A stretch of 64,000 nt of DNA from Verrucomicrobiota bacterium (GTDB lineage Bacteria; Verrucomicrobiota; Verrucomicrobiia; Limisphaerales; UBA11320). Shown piece by piece: positions 28,249 to 36,300 of this stretch. A model generated the notes under the pieces. The model made no database searches, had not been told where the DNA came from, and saw only the letters and a list, made by a program, of their open reading frames with translations. Numbering within the stretch: position 1 is the stretch's first letter; the number at the start of each line of letters is the position of its first letter. Both the position numbers and the translations under genes were made by a program. The stretch covers positions 186,001-250,000 of the forward strand of contig JACQFQ010000043.1 of assembly GCA_016199985.1 (NCBI GenBank), written 5' to 3'.

Positions 28249-28780
28249 TCACCGGACCGGGTATTCTTCCGCCATGCGGCCTCTTCGATCTGTCCGCCAG
28301 GCCCGTCGCAATTCCCACGGACCCTCCTGCGACACCCTCGTGACAGTGTGGCGGACATCGGTCGCTTCACCGCGTTTGCGACCAGTGAAGGTCAGAGTTT
28401 GCGGGCCAAAGAATGAATACGATTCAAGATGCGCCTCTCCCCTTTGTTCCCGTGACCTGCCGGGCAGCCGCGCCGTTTCCTTCAGTTGCTTCAAGAATTC
28501 GAGAGCGCTTTGAATGTCTCCGATCAGCACGGGATTCGTTTTCACAGAATCCAGTCGCAACTCTTCCAAAGCTTTCTCGAAGGCCACATCGCGGCCAGTC
28601 TGCAAGTCTGCCACTGAATTTTCCGCCCATATATCCGGGAGGAGCACGTTGCCATTCGTGAAACTCCCTGCTCTTTTCCGAATCGTAATAGGCCAATACC
28701 TTCGGGTTGAAATAGAAGGTAAGGGAATCGCGCAGATCGTCACGGCGCGTCAGGTGATAGACCAGTTGCTTCACAAGCAA
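28249..28780 (-). pseudogene. Frameshifted exported hypothetical protein
   Basis: Two minus-strand frames share one message. The upstream frame (from a TTG at 28780) reads LTRRDDLRDSLTFYFNPKVL then AYYDSEKSREFHEW. Near 28650 the adjacent frame takes over: DVAFEKALEELRLDSVKTNP, SYSFFGPQTLTFTGRKRGE and the ending ELRRAWRTDRRGRMAEEYPV. The last motif is a typical C-terminus of small Verrucomicrobia proteins located next to ECF sigma factors, and one lies just upstream here. A 1-base shift, real or from sequencing, joins the two. The downstream part may still be translated alone. Confidence 0.45.
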
Positions 28781-28897
28781 TCAGGCGACCTTTTCGGGCC
28801 CGCTCCCTGCCTCTCGCGGCCGACAACGAGGTTCGGGCCACCCGCGACTCGGATTCGTGCGTCAGAGAATGGGTCGATCGTCAATCGATGAACGAGG

Positions 28898-30337
28898 TCA
28901 CGGCTTCAAATACTCCAACCGCCAGTTGCTCGAAAACACCTGATTCGAGAAGGGCGTGGAATAGTTCTGCACGCTTCCGTTCGCCTGAATGTAGAAGCGC
29001 ATCCATCGTTCATCCGGAGTGGGGACAGGTTCCACGGTTCTCGCCACGATTGTCTCCGGCGCTTCCTGGAGCAGTATAGGAAGTTGGGACGGATCGCTCA
29101 ATGCGAGTTCCACATTCTTCATGTCAAAATTCGGATGAGTTGCAGCGATGAGAGTGGGATTGAGTTTTCCGTCCGCGGTGAAAGCGGCGGCCAGATTATT
29201 CGCAGCGGCCAAACCACGCAGTTGTTGTCCAACTTGTTTCAGTGCGTCAATCGAAGTGACGCGCTGAACCGCGAACTCGAAGGCGCCTTGCTGGGCTGCG
29301 GCCAAATCCTTCATCGCTTTCTGGGCCTGCGACTGATGTCGCTTCGATTCCTCGCGCAACTTGGCGACGTCCGATTCCAAACTCCGTAGCCGGGTCATCT
29401 CCCCGCGCAACTGGAGTAGCTCTGCAGTGTTGCCGGCTCGATTGCTTTCTGCGCCCAAGGCGGCCAGGCGTCGCATGGCTTCATCACGCTCGTCCGTCAG
29501 TTGCCGGATTTGCGCGCCTGTCTGCTCGTGAAGCGCCTGGGATCGGTCGCGCCAGCGCGCGGCCTGGCGGGCTTCGTAGATCGCGGAAGCGAGCGTAGCC
29601 GCGATGACGGCGGTCACGAGAGTCTTTTGCAGTGTTGTCATGGCGATGGCTTTGGTGGCGGTAGCAATTGATGTGATGACGACAGGTGTTCCAGCAGCAG
29701 ACGCAGCGGCGGCGGTGGAAATTGCGATGGCAAGTCCAGCGGGCGCGGACTGGACGACGTGGGCTGAGAGCGCAATGGAAAGAGCGGTGGCGCTTGTCCG
29801 CACGCCCCGGCGTACCAGCAGCTCTTGCAGCTTCTCCAGGGCGCGCGTCACTCGCATTCGCGCTGCGTCTTCGGTGCTGCCGAGGGCCGCGCCCACGTGG
29901 CGGAATTCCTGCTGCTCGTAGAAACGGAGCAGGATCGCCGTCCGGTCGGCGTCGCCCAATTCGTTGATGGCTTCGTCAAGGATGGGGGCCATCAGCGCGA
30001 AGTTTGCGCCGGAGTCGTCGTGCAACACATTCATTTCGACCGCCTGCCTTTCTCGGGAGTGGCGGCGGCGCTCGCCGCGCAACGTATTGGCCGCCACAAA
30101 ACAGGTGTGCCGATGCAGCCAGCCGCCCAGCCTCACTTTGTTGGAGAGAGTCCGCGCCGTCCGCGCCAGATCCACAAAAACAGTTTGCGCCACGTCCTCC
30201 GCCCGATGTCGGTCGCCCTCGAGCAGGCGAAGCGCCGTGGAATAGACGAGGTCAACGTAACGGGCGAGGAGTTCGCGAAAGGCGGCGTCCGAACCCGTGC
30301 GGGCGTAGTCGTCAAGCAACGTCTGGCTGTCCGTCAT
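28898..30337 (-). CDS. Membrane-anchored ECF sigma factor with coiled-coil extension
   Basis: 479 residues from the ATG at 30337 (family start MTDSQTLLDDYARTGSDAAF). Region 2: ARYVDLVYSTALRLLEGDRH, AEDVAQTVFVDLARTA and GGWLHRHTCFVAANTLRGER. Region 4: LGDADRTAILLRFYEQQEFR and STEDAARMRVTRALEKLQEL. An Ala/Thr-rich stretch and a likely membrane helix near residues 230-250 (LQKTLVTAVIAATLASAIY) are followed by a long coiled coil (~255-350) and a ~125-residue C-terminal domain of unknown fold. The reading frame is open much further upstream because it is in phase with a TPR remnant (see 30340-30888); I do not think that part belongs to the gene. Confidence 0.85.
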   Translation of the reverse strand: MTDSQTLLDDYARTGSDAAFRELLARYVDLVYSTALRLLEGDRHRAEDVAQTVFVDLARTARTLSNKVRLGGWLHRHTCFVAANTLRGERRRHSRERQAVEMNVLHDDSGANFALMAPILDEAINELGDADRTAILLRFYEQQEFRHVGAALGSTEDAARMRVTRALEKLQELLVRRGVRTSATALSIALSAHVVQSAPAGLAIAISTAAAASAAGTPVVITSIATATKAIAMTTLQKTLVTAVIAATLASAIYEARQAARWRDRSQALHEQTGAQIRQLTDERDEAMRRLAALGAESNRAGNTAELLQLRGEMTRLRSLESDVAKLREESKRHQSQAQKAMKDLAAAQQGAFEFAVQRVTSIDALKQVGQQLRGLAAANNLAAAFTADGKLNPTLIAATHPNFDMKNVELALSDPSQLPILLQEAPETIVARTVEPVPTPDERWMRFYIQANGSVQNYSTPFSNQVFSSNWRLEYLKP

Positions 30338-30339
30338 CT

Positions 30340-30888
30340 TCAATCGCCAGTAAAGATCCGCTGGCGAGCCAAACCGAACAAATTGATTTTCACGAAGCGC
30401 GTGCGGTCTTTCGGTTGTATGGACCGAACGAGAGAATTCCGGCGGAGGATCCGCCCCATTCTTTCCGATGGTCGACTTGCCGCTCCACCAGCGGGCCATG
30501 GCCAGACCGTAGAGTGACCGCAGGGTGTTGGGGTTGTCTTCGCCGAGGTGCTCGCGCTGGAGTTGGAGGGCGCTCTCGTAATGCTGGACCGCCTTCGCAT
30601 AGTCGCCCAGTTCTGTATAGACGGACCCGAGGGTCTGCCGGATGGAAGCCTCGACCAGCGGTGGACGTCCGCTGGTTCCTCGGGGAATGCGAGCTTCATC
30701 GTGGGCCGGGCGTTGTCAGGTTCATTCGCGAGCGCGCTGTTGGGCTGCTCATGCGCGGCGAGCAATGCTGCGACACGCGCGCACAACGCTTTGTCCTCGC
30801 CGCACTCACGCTCAAGCCAAGCCACGCGTTCGTCGGCCAGCTTCGTCAACGCCAGTTGAAACAGAAGTTCTTCGCGGTTCGGGTTCAT
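30340..30888 (-). pseudogene. Ser/Thr-kinase-TPR gene lacking its kinase domain (internal deletion)
   Basis: The first ~75 codons (MNPNREELLFQLALTKLADE, LLAAHEQPNSALANE, ARPTMKLAFPEEPAD) are the leader of a kinase like the intact one immediately upstream (compare LLAAHEQPETPLATL and ARPTIKLDLAD). At about 30660 the sequence jumps to a tetratricopeptide region in another frame (VEASIRQTLGSVYTELGDYA, HYESALQLQREHLGEDNP, TLRSLYGLAMARWW). The ~300-residue kinase domain, membrane helix and most TPRs are missing. Its ATG overlaps the stop of the WD40-kinase gene (30885-30888), so the pair was a tandem array. The TPR frame runs without a stop into the sigma factor at 30337. Confidence 0.65.
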
Positions 30889-33800
30889 GGCTGCTTGCTC
30901 TCCGCAGTCTCCCTCACCTCCGCCGCGTCAATTTCAGCCAGCGTGGGCGCGCGCCAGCAGCGGAGGCCAGGGCCACTGTCATTGGCGGTCAGGATTTGGC
31001 CGTCCGGGGAAAAGGCGAGAAAGTTGCCCTGGATGGAACCCGTGTAATCCAGCGAAATGGAAGCGACCTCCCGGAAAGTGGCCAGGTTCCAAAACTTGAT
31101 GGTGCGGTCATCGCTTTTGGTGGCGAGGGTCCGGCCGTCCGGCGAAAAAGCACAGTTCAGAACCGACGCCTGGTGCCCCGTGAGAACGGCCAGTCCCTTT
31201 CCGGTCGCGACGTCCCACAAACGCGCATCGCTGTCCCAGCTTCCCGTGGCCATTATCTTTTGATCGGGGGAAAACCTGATGGAAAAAACCCGGTCTCGAT
31301 GTCCTTTCGCGGTCCACATGGCGCGACGCTCGGCGATGTTCCAGAGCACGCCAGAATTGCCCGTCCCGATCGCCAGCATTTGACCATCTGGCGAGAGTTC
31401 GATGGAGTCGACAAGCCCACGGCGTTCCAGTCGGTCGATACGCCGCCCGGTTCGCGTTTCAAAAATCTCGATCGGGCCCCGATTATTGGCCAGCGCGAGA
31501 AGATTTCCCTCGGGCGTGATGGACGAATAACCCCAGGTGACATTCGTGGTCTCGAGGCGGGTGGTGGACAGCAATGCCTTCGAGGCGGCATTCCAGAGAC
31601 GCAGCGCCCTGGCTTCGCTCTCCAGGGTTAAAAGTGTTGAGGCATCGCGCAGAAACATGATGGGCAGTCCGACATTGGTCAGCACCGTCCGCACGCTCCA
31701 GTCGGCGGTCGCCGTATCGACGATGTGCAGGTCGTCGTTTTTCATGGCCGCCGCCAGCCAGCGGCTGTCCGGAGAAAAGGTGGGCCATCCCGCCTTCATA
31801 TTCTGCGCAAATCGAGCCTCCGGGATCAGTTTCTGGATGGTGGGTGGATGCGGATCCCAAAGTCGGATGGTGCCATCCAGGCAACCGCTGGCCAGTTGCG
31901 AACCGTCTGGCGAATAGGCCACGGCGTTCACATCCCAGGTATGCCCGCGCAAGCGCTTGACCAACCGCCGAGTCTCCACGCCCCAGATTTCCACTTCCTG
32001 GCTCAACATCGCGACGGCCAGCCATCGTCCGTCGGGCGAGAACGCCACTGACCGGGCGTAGTCGCCCGTGGCTCCGCGCAGGGTCGAGTGACTGAAGTCG
32101 TTGAGGTTCCACAAGGTGACGTCTCCATACCGGTTCCCGATGGCGAGGAGATTGCCATCCGGTGAAAAAGCCATGCCCAACACCTGCCGCTGGTTGCCGA
32201 GAACATGCAGCTTCTGTCCGGAATCCACCTCCCAGAGAATCACCGACTGGCCTGACTGCCAGTACCCGCTGTTCGCGGTGGCGAGGCGTTTGCCGTCGCG
32301 CGAGAAAGCCATCCGGTCACCCGCTTCCGGAAGCATTCGGACCTCTTTCCTGGAATTAATATCCACGAGGTGAACGTTGCTGCCGCGTTGCCCCCACCAA
32401 TCGCCTCCCATCCCAACGGCCAGGAGTGGACTGGTGGGCGAGCAGGCCACGCGCGCCGAGACAAAATTGGTGAGGGTGAAGAGGAGCCGTCCATCCCGCA
32501 CATCCCAGAAGCGGACGGGGCTGCGAAGCCCAGCGACGGCGAGCCCATTTCCGTCATGGGAGAACGCGACGGAAACGTTAAAATCGGCGCCGTTCGTAAA
32601 AATGCTCTTCACTTCTCCCGTGCCGGCGCGCAGCAGTTTCACCGTCCGATCCGAGCTGGCCGCCGCCATCAGTCCGCCGTCGCGCGACCACGCCATGTCA
32701 ATGATCTGGCCGTTGATGGGATACATGTTTAACTGCTGGCCGGCGCTCAACTGCCACAGGTAGCGCCATTCAAAGCCGCGCAATTCCTCCAGCCCTTCAC
32801 GGGGAAAGTATTCGCGCAGGAAATTGCGGGCGTTGCCGTAGCTGCCTTTTTCAATCTCGGCCGTGGCCACAAACATGTTTGCGGCATACTGGCTGCGCCG
32901 GGATTTAACCGCGGCGGCGTTGGCCTTTTCGGCGTTGGCCTCGGCGCGCCGGCGCTCGGTCTCGGCCTGGGCGCGCTGCAATTTCTCCCCGTCCAACGCT
33001 TTGACTGCCACGCCGCGCAATGTGCTCTGCTCCCGTTCCGCACGAGTGGCTCTTACGGCCTGCCAAACGCTCACAAGAATTCCGAGTACCAACGCCGCCA
33101 CGACCGCACCTGCGGCGGTGAACACCAGTTTGTTCCGGCGAAATGCTTTCTGGAAGCGATAGGCCGTCGAGGGCGGGCGCGCGACCACGGGTTCGTTGCC
33201 CAGGTGCCGCTTGAGGTCGGCGGCAAGGCCGTTGGCGGTGTCGTAACGGCGCTGGCGATCCTTCTCCAGACACTTCATCACAATCCAGTCGAGATCGCCT
33301 TTCAACTGGTGCAGCAACTTTGAGGTGTCGGCGGAGCGGCGCTTGGCCGTGGTCGTGAGTAGATCGGCGCCGAGCGTCGCCAGGCGCGTGCTGGGGCGTT
33401 GCGGCTCTTTCTCCCGGATCGTCTTGCGCATCGCGTCGATGCCCGAGGCCATCAGTTCCTTCGCATCGAACGGCGTGCTGCCGGCCAGCAGTTCGTAAAG
33501 CAACACGCCCAGGCTGTAGATGTCGCTGCGCGTGTCGATGTCCAGGCCGCTCATCTCCGCCTGCTCCGGACTCATGTAGGCCGGCGTGCCGATGAACTGG
33601 TGCAATTGCGTGTAAACCGTGTTGTCCGTCAGCCGGCCCTCGGTTGCCTTGGCGATGCCGAAATCAATCACCTTGGGCACCGGCACGCCGTCGTGCAGCG
33701 TGACGAGGATGTTCGACGGCTTGATGTCCCGGTGGATGATCCCCTTCTGATGGGCGTGCTGGATGGCCTGGCAAACTTTGATGAACAGATCGAGGCGTTC

Positions 33801-34397
33801 CTTGGTGCTGAGATTGGCCTGATCGCAGTAGTCGGTGATCTTGATGCCACGGACCAACTCCATCACGAAGTAGGGGCGGCCCACGTCGGTCGTTCCCGCA
33901 TCGAGCACCTTGGCGATGTTCGGATGGTCCATCATCGCCAACGCCTGCCGCTCAGCCTCGAACCGGGCGACCACCTGCTTGGTGTCCATGCCCAGCTTGA
34001 TGACCTTCAAGGCCACCCGCCGCCGCACGGGCTCGGTTTGTTCCGCGACATACACCACGCCGCAACCGCCTTCGCCGACGCGCTCGAGCAGCTTGTAACG
34101 CCCGAGCATCTGGCCCACGGCTTCGTCGGGCGCATCGGCAAGGTCGAGCTTGATGGTGGGCCGGGCTTGTCGCGCCGAAGCGTCTTCGCGAAGGCGGACG
34201 GCTTCGGCCAGCGTTGCCAGCGGTGTTTCCGGTTGCTCGTGCGCGGCGAGCAGGGCGTCCAACCGCTGGCGGAGGGCGCCGTCCGCGCCGCACACGGCCT
34301 GAAGGAATGCCGCGCGTTCGGCGACGGGCTTCTCAACGGCCAGCGCGAACAACGCGGCTTCACGTTCCTGGGGCGAAGGCATGGCTGAATTGTTCAT
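30885..34397 (-). CDS. Membrane Ser/Thr protein kinase with WD40 beta-propellers
   Basis: 1170 residues. A leader of ~95 residues precedes the kinase domain (~101-400): VGEGGCGVVYVAEQ, catalytic lysine in VALKVI (K131), HRDIKPSN (223-229 region), DFG (245-247), GTPAYMSPEQ. One transmembrane helix (~423-445) is followed by a charged coiled-coil linker (~450-500) and roughly 600 residues of WD40 repeats with cores such as VAFSPDGRWLAVAM, VAYSPDGSQLASGC, IRFSPDQKIMATGSW and CAFSPDGRTLATKS; these could form two propellers. The kinase faces the cytoplasm and the propellers face outward. ATG at 34382 is an alternative start. A broken second kinase overlaps its stop. Confidence 0.93.
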   Translation of the reverse strand: MNNSAMPSPQEREAALFALAVEKPVAERAAFLQAVCGADGALRQRLDALLAAHEQPETPLATLAEAVRLREDASARQARPTIKLDLADAPDEAVGQMLGRYKLLERVGEGGCGVVYVAEQTEPVRRRVALKVIKLGMDTKQVVARFEAERQALAMMDHPNIAKVLDAGTTDVGRPYFVMELVRGIKITDYCDQANLSTKERLDLFIKVCQAIQHAHQKGIIHRDIKPSNILVTLHDGVPVPKVIDFGIAKATEGRLTDNTVYTQLHQFIGTPAYMSPEQAEMSGLDIDTRSDIYSLGVLLYELLAGSTPFDAKELMASGIDAMRKTIREKEPQRPSTRLATLGADLLTTTAKRRSADTSKLLHQLKGDLDWIVMKCLEKDRQRRYDTANGLAADLKRHLGNEPVVARPPSTAYRFQKAFRRNKLVFTAAGAVVAALVLGILVSVWQAVRATRAEREQSTLRGVAVKALDGEKLQRAQAETERRRAEANAEKANAAAVKSRRSQYAANMFVATAEIEKGSYGNARNFLREYFPREGLEELRGFEWRYLWQLSAGQQLNMYPINGQIIDMAWSRDGGLMAAASSDRTVKLLRAGTGEVKSIFTNGADFNVSVAFSHDGNGLAVAGLRSPVRFWDVRDGRLLFTLTNFVSARVACSPTSPLLAVGMGGDWWGQRGSNVHLVDINSRKEVRMLPEAGDRMAFSRDGKRLATANSGYWQSGQSVILWEVDSGQKLHVLGNQRQVLGMAFSPDGNLLAIGNRYGDVTLWNLNDFSHSTLRGATGDYARSVAFSPDGRWLAVAMLSQEVEIWGVETRRLVKRLRGHTWDVNAVAYSPDGSQLASGCLDGTIRLWDPHPPTIQKLIPEARFAQNMKAGWPTFSPDSRWLAAAMKNDDLHIVDTATADWSVRTVLTNVGLPIMFLRDASTLLTLESEARALRLWNAASKALLSTTRLETTNVTWGYSSITPEGNLLALANNRGPIEIFETRTGRRIDRLERRGLVDSIELSPDGQMLAIGTGNSGVLWNIAERRAMWTAKGHRDRVFSIRFSPDQKIMATGSWDSDARLWDVATGKGLAVLTGHQASVLNCAFSPDGRTLATKSDDRTIKFWNLATFREVASISLDYTGSIQGNFLAFSPDGQILTANDSGPGLRCWRAPTLAEIDAAEVRETAESKQP

Positions 34398-34402
34398 CTA
34401 CT

Positions 34403-34478
34403 TCTACATGCGCAAATGGCGGGCCGAAAGTATTGCCATTTCTCCACATACTTTTGGCGATCGGTTTGCGCATGTAGA
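34403..34478. repeat. Large imperfect palindrome between divergent genes
   Basis: TCTACATGCGCAAA at 34403-34416 is repeated perfectly inverted as TTTGCGCATGTAGA at 34465-34478. Partial complementarity continues inward (gccgaaagtat at 34423-34433 against atacttttggc at 34448-34458), leaving a loop of about 14 bases. It sits at the 5' ends of the WD40-kinase (minus) and the zinc-ribbon gene (plus), so it could be a shared operator, an attenuator-type hairpin, or a miniature palindromic element. The encoded start of the kinase gene lies just beside the left arm. Confidence 0.6.
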
Positions 34479-34488
34479 GGTGAAGACC

Positions 34489-34692
34489 ATGAACGAATTC
34501 AAATTCTACTGCTCTCAATGCGACCAGCCGTTGAAATGTGACCCCTGCTTCGCGGGCCGGCAGATTCAATGTCCGGGATGCAATCACCTCATCCGAATCC
34601 CCAGCCCGCCGCCCGGCGCCGGCTTCACCCATGTCGAGCCGCAATCCGGCCACACCTGGGACACGCATCCGCCCAAGGGCCAAAAAGGCTGA
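34489..34692 (+). CDS. Small zinc-ribbon protein
   Basis: 67 residues from the ATG at 34489 (MNEFKFYCSQCDQPLKCDP). Two CxxC pairs (C8-C11 and CPGC near 28-31) would bind one zinc ion, and the LIRIPSPPP after them is typical of short Verrucomicrobia/Planctomycetes proteins resembling MJ0042-type zinc fingers. The tail is Pro/His rich and disordered. It is transcribed away from the WD40-kinase and converges on the sigma factor at 34.7 kb, from which it is separated by 6 bp. Function unknown. Confidence 0.65.
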   Translation: MNEFKFYCSQCDQPLKCDPCFAGRQIQCPGCNHLIRIPSPPPGAGFTHVEPQSGHTWDTHPPKGQKG

Positions 34693-34698
34693 AGCGGT

Positions 34699-35256
34699 TC
34701 ACTGGCTGCGCAACTCGACTGTGAGCCAGGCGCGGGCGTAAGCCCACCATTGCTTGGCTGTGGGCACCGCGATGCCGAGCGCGGTCGCCGCCTCGTCGAA
34801 ACCCATTCCGACGAAATAACGCAGCTTCACCAACTCGGCCTTGCGCGGATCGAGGACCGTGAATTTCTCCAGAGCCTCGTTCACCGCGATCAACTGGTCG
34901 TCATCCGCCACCGGAGAAGGGATCTCGATTTCATCCAGATCAACCATCGCCGCGCCAGCGCCCCGCTTCGCGGCAATCCTGCGTCGGGCGCGCTCAATGA
35001 GAATGCGGCGCATGGCCTCGGCCGCCGCGCCGAAGAAGTGGGCGCGATTCTGAAACGATGGAGCGTCGCCGCCACCCAGCCGCAGCCAGGCTTCGTGAAC
35101 GAGCGCGGTGGGTTGCAGGGTGTGGCTGGCCGCTTCGTTGGCCATCTTCCGCGCCGCCACACGGCGGAGTTCTTCATAAACGATAGGGAGAAGTTCGGCG
35201 GCGGCTTTTGGATCGCCGTGTTCCACCCGTTCCAAAATATGAGTGAACTCGCTCAA
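34699..35256 (-). CDS. ECF sigma factor of the TIGR02999-like family
   Basis: 185 residues from a TTG at 35256 (LSEFTHILERVEHGD, matching the usual family start); another TTG at 35313 would add 19 residues. Region 2: ELLPIVYEELRRVAARKMAN, TLQPTALVHEAWLRLGG and FFGAAAEAMRRILIERARRR. Region 4: LDPRKAELVKLRYFVGMGFD followed by EAATALGIAVPTAKQWWAYA. This family commonly neighbours Ser/Thr kinases with leaders of the LLAAHEQPxxxL type, exactly as here: the next gene in the same direction is the WD40-kinase. No anti-sigma gene is present, so phosphorylation-linked control is plausible but unproven. Confidence 0.85.
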   Translation of the reverse strand: MSEFTHILERVEHGDPKAAAELLPIVYEELRRVAARKMANEAASHTLQPTALVHEAWLRLGGGDAPSFQNRAHFFGAAAEAMRRILIERARRRIAAKRGAGAAMVDLDEIEIPSPVADDDQLIAVNEALEKFTVLDPRKAELVKLRYFVGMGFDEAATALGIAVPTAKQWWAYARAWLTVELRSQ

Positions 35257-35436
35257 GTCTTCAGAATAGGGAAGCGACGATGGGTGACAACCTCGAACGC
35301 ACTCACGTTGCAACCGAAAGTTCGTGGCAATGTTTTAAGGTCGCCGCATCGTCGCCTGGAATAAAAGTGAAAGCGACGTGAGGCAATTACCGCGATCTTG
35401 CTGGTCCATTGACTTGCGCTGCGTCGTAGTCGTCAG

Positions 35437-35466
35437 GCAAAGCCCGCCTTCGCTTGCTGGGCTTTT
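35437..35466. terminator. Hairpin resembling an intrinsic terminator
   Basis: AAAGCCC and GGGCTTTT flank a GC-rich loop (35440-35466 region), giving a 7-bp stem with T residues on the plus-strand side. It could end transcription of the tRNA-like region on the minus strand or of unknown plus-strand transcripts. The T-run is short. Confidence 0.35.
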
Positions 35467-35472
35467 GTGTGG

Positions 35473-35496
35473 CAAATGTCGCGGGAGCGACATTTG
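35473..35496. repeat. Perfect 10-bp stem, 4-base loop hairpin
   Basis: CAAATGTCGC (35473-35482) and GCGACATTTG (35487-35496) are perfect inverted repeats around the loop GGGA. It abuts the CCA end of the tRNA-like remnant on the minus strand, so it could be a processing or termination structure. Confidence 0.6.
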
Positions 35497-35577
35497 GAGC
35501 GGATGACGGGAATCGAACGCTCGTAACACGTTACCTTGCCATCGTCGTCCTGTAGCACCTGGTTATACCGCGCCCGC
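35495..35577 (-). pseudogene. Degenerate tRNA(Gly)-like sequence
   Basis: On the minus strand the segment opens GCGGGCGCGGTATAACCAGG and ends GTTCGATTCCCGTCATCCGC followed by TCCA. That resembles tRNA-Gly: six of seven acceptor positions can pair (counting a G-T), there is a TTCGATT T-loop and an encoded CCA. The T-stem 5' strand (GAGCG) pairs poorly with CCCGT, the anticodon arm does not form a clean 5-bp stem, position 8 is not T, and the length (83 with CCA) is too long for glycine tRNA. I regard it as a tRNA remnant, perhaps an old integration site. Confidence 0.4.
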
Positions 35578-35793
35578 CGCCGACTCCCCGCGCCCGGCTT
35601 TCTGAAACAACAACGCCGACCCGGCAAACAGAATCGCGCAAAACGCATTCCCGCCAAACCCCCGCGATTAATGCCGGGCTCTTCCAGAGGCTCCTGCGGC
35701 GGCCATCGCCGTCATTCGTCCTTCCTGCCACCGTCTTGTCCGCGCGCGTGTTTGTGCTCATAGGCTTTCCAAAGCGCCTCTTGAGCGGATCGC

Positions 35794-36300
35794 TCACAAG
35801 GTCGCGCCGACCTTCCATTCGTTGCCAATGCGTTGCACTTTCTTTCCGACAGTTCCAGTTTCGCCCTTCTCGCCCTCCATCTGCAGCCTCAGAATGACCT
35901 CGCTGTCCGAGAGAGTTTCTTTGTTCAAAATGCGGATCCTTTTGGCCGAGCCGAATTGGTTGGAAATGCTATTGCGGAATTGAGCCTCGTCGGACAACCC
36001 CTGACGCCGCCACCTCAGTCGCACGCGAGACTGCTGTTCCGGCGACAGGCTGTTAAGAAATCCTTCCAGATCGCTGTTCACGGCCGCCCAGACGAACGAT
36101 ACCAACGCGGATTCGGGAGTGGCGTAGCCTCTGAACGCCCAGCTTTCCCTCGGAAAATCGTTCTCGCTTGCCGCGATGGCGAGAATCGGCGCCGCCCGCT
36201 GGTTTAGGACCGAAAGTGTTCGCGCGTTTTCTTTGCGCAGTTTGGCTTGATGCTGAATCACCAAGGGCGCGGCGACGCTGACTGCAATAAGGGTGCGACG
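35794..36300 (-). pseudogene. 5'-truncated protein with C-terminal domain of sigma-associated type
   Basis: The frame reads RRTLIAVSVAAPLVIQHQAK at its left end, which looks like the membrane anchor and start of the linker seen in anchored sigma factors or their companion proteins. It continues ESWAFRGYATPESALVSFVW, LEGFLNSLSPEQQSRVRLRW and ends with NEWKVGATL. The N-terminal part is missing: just upstream the sequence changes to the 3' end of an unrelated repeat protein, with the join at about 36290-36300. The apparent ATG-like start at 36411 lies in that foreign sequence. Confidence 0.5.

Noticed and set aside
30338-30499. 54-codon N-terminal extension of the sigma factor
   Set aside because: It belongs to the TPR/kinase remnant frame; the sigma-factor family starts at the ATG 30337.
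35531-35818. 95-codon minus-strand frame across the tRNA-like region
   Set aside because: No conserved sequence; it reads through the tRNA-like remnant and into the truncated gene in a different frame.
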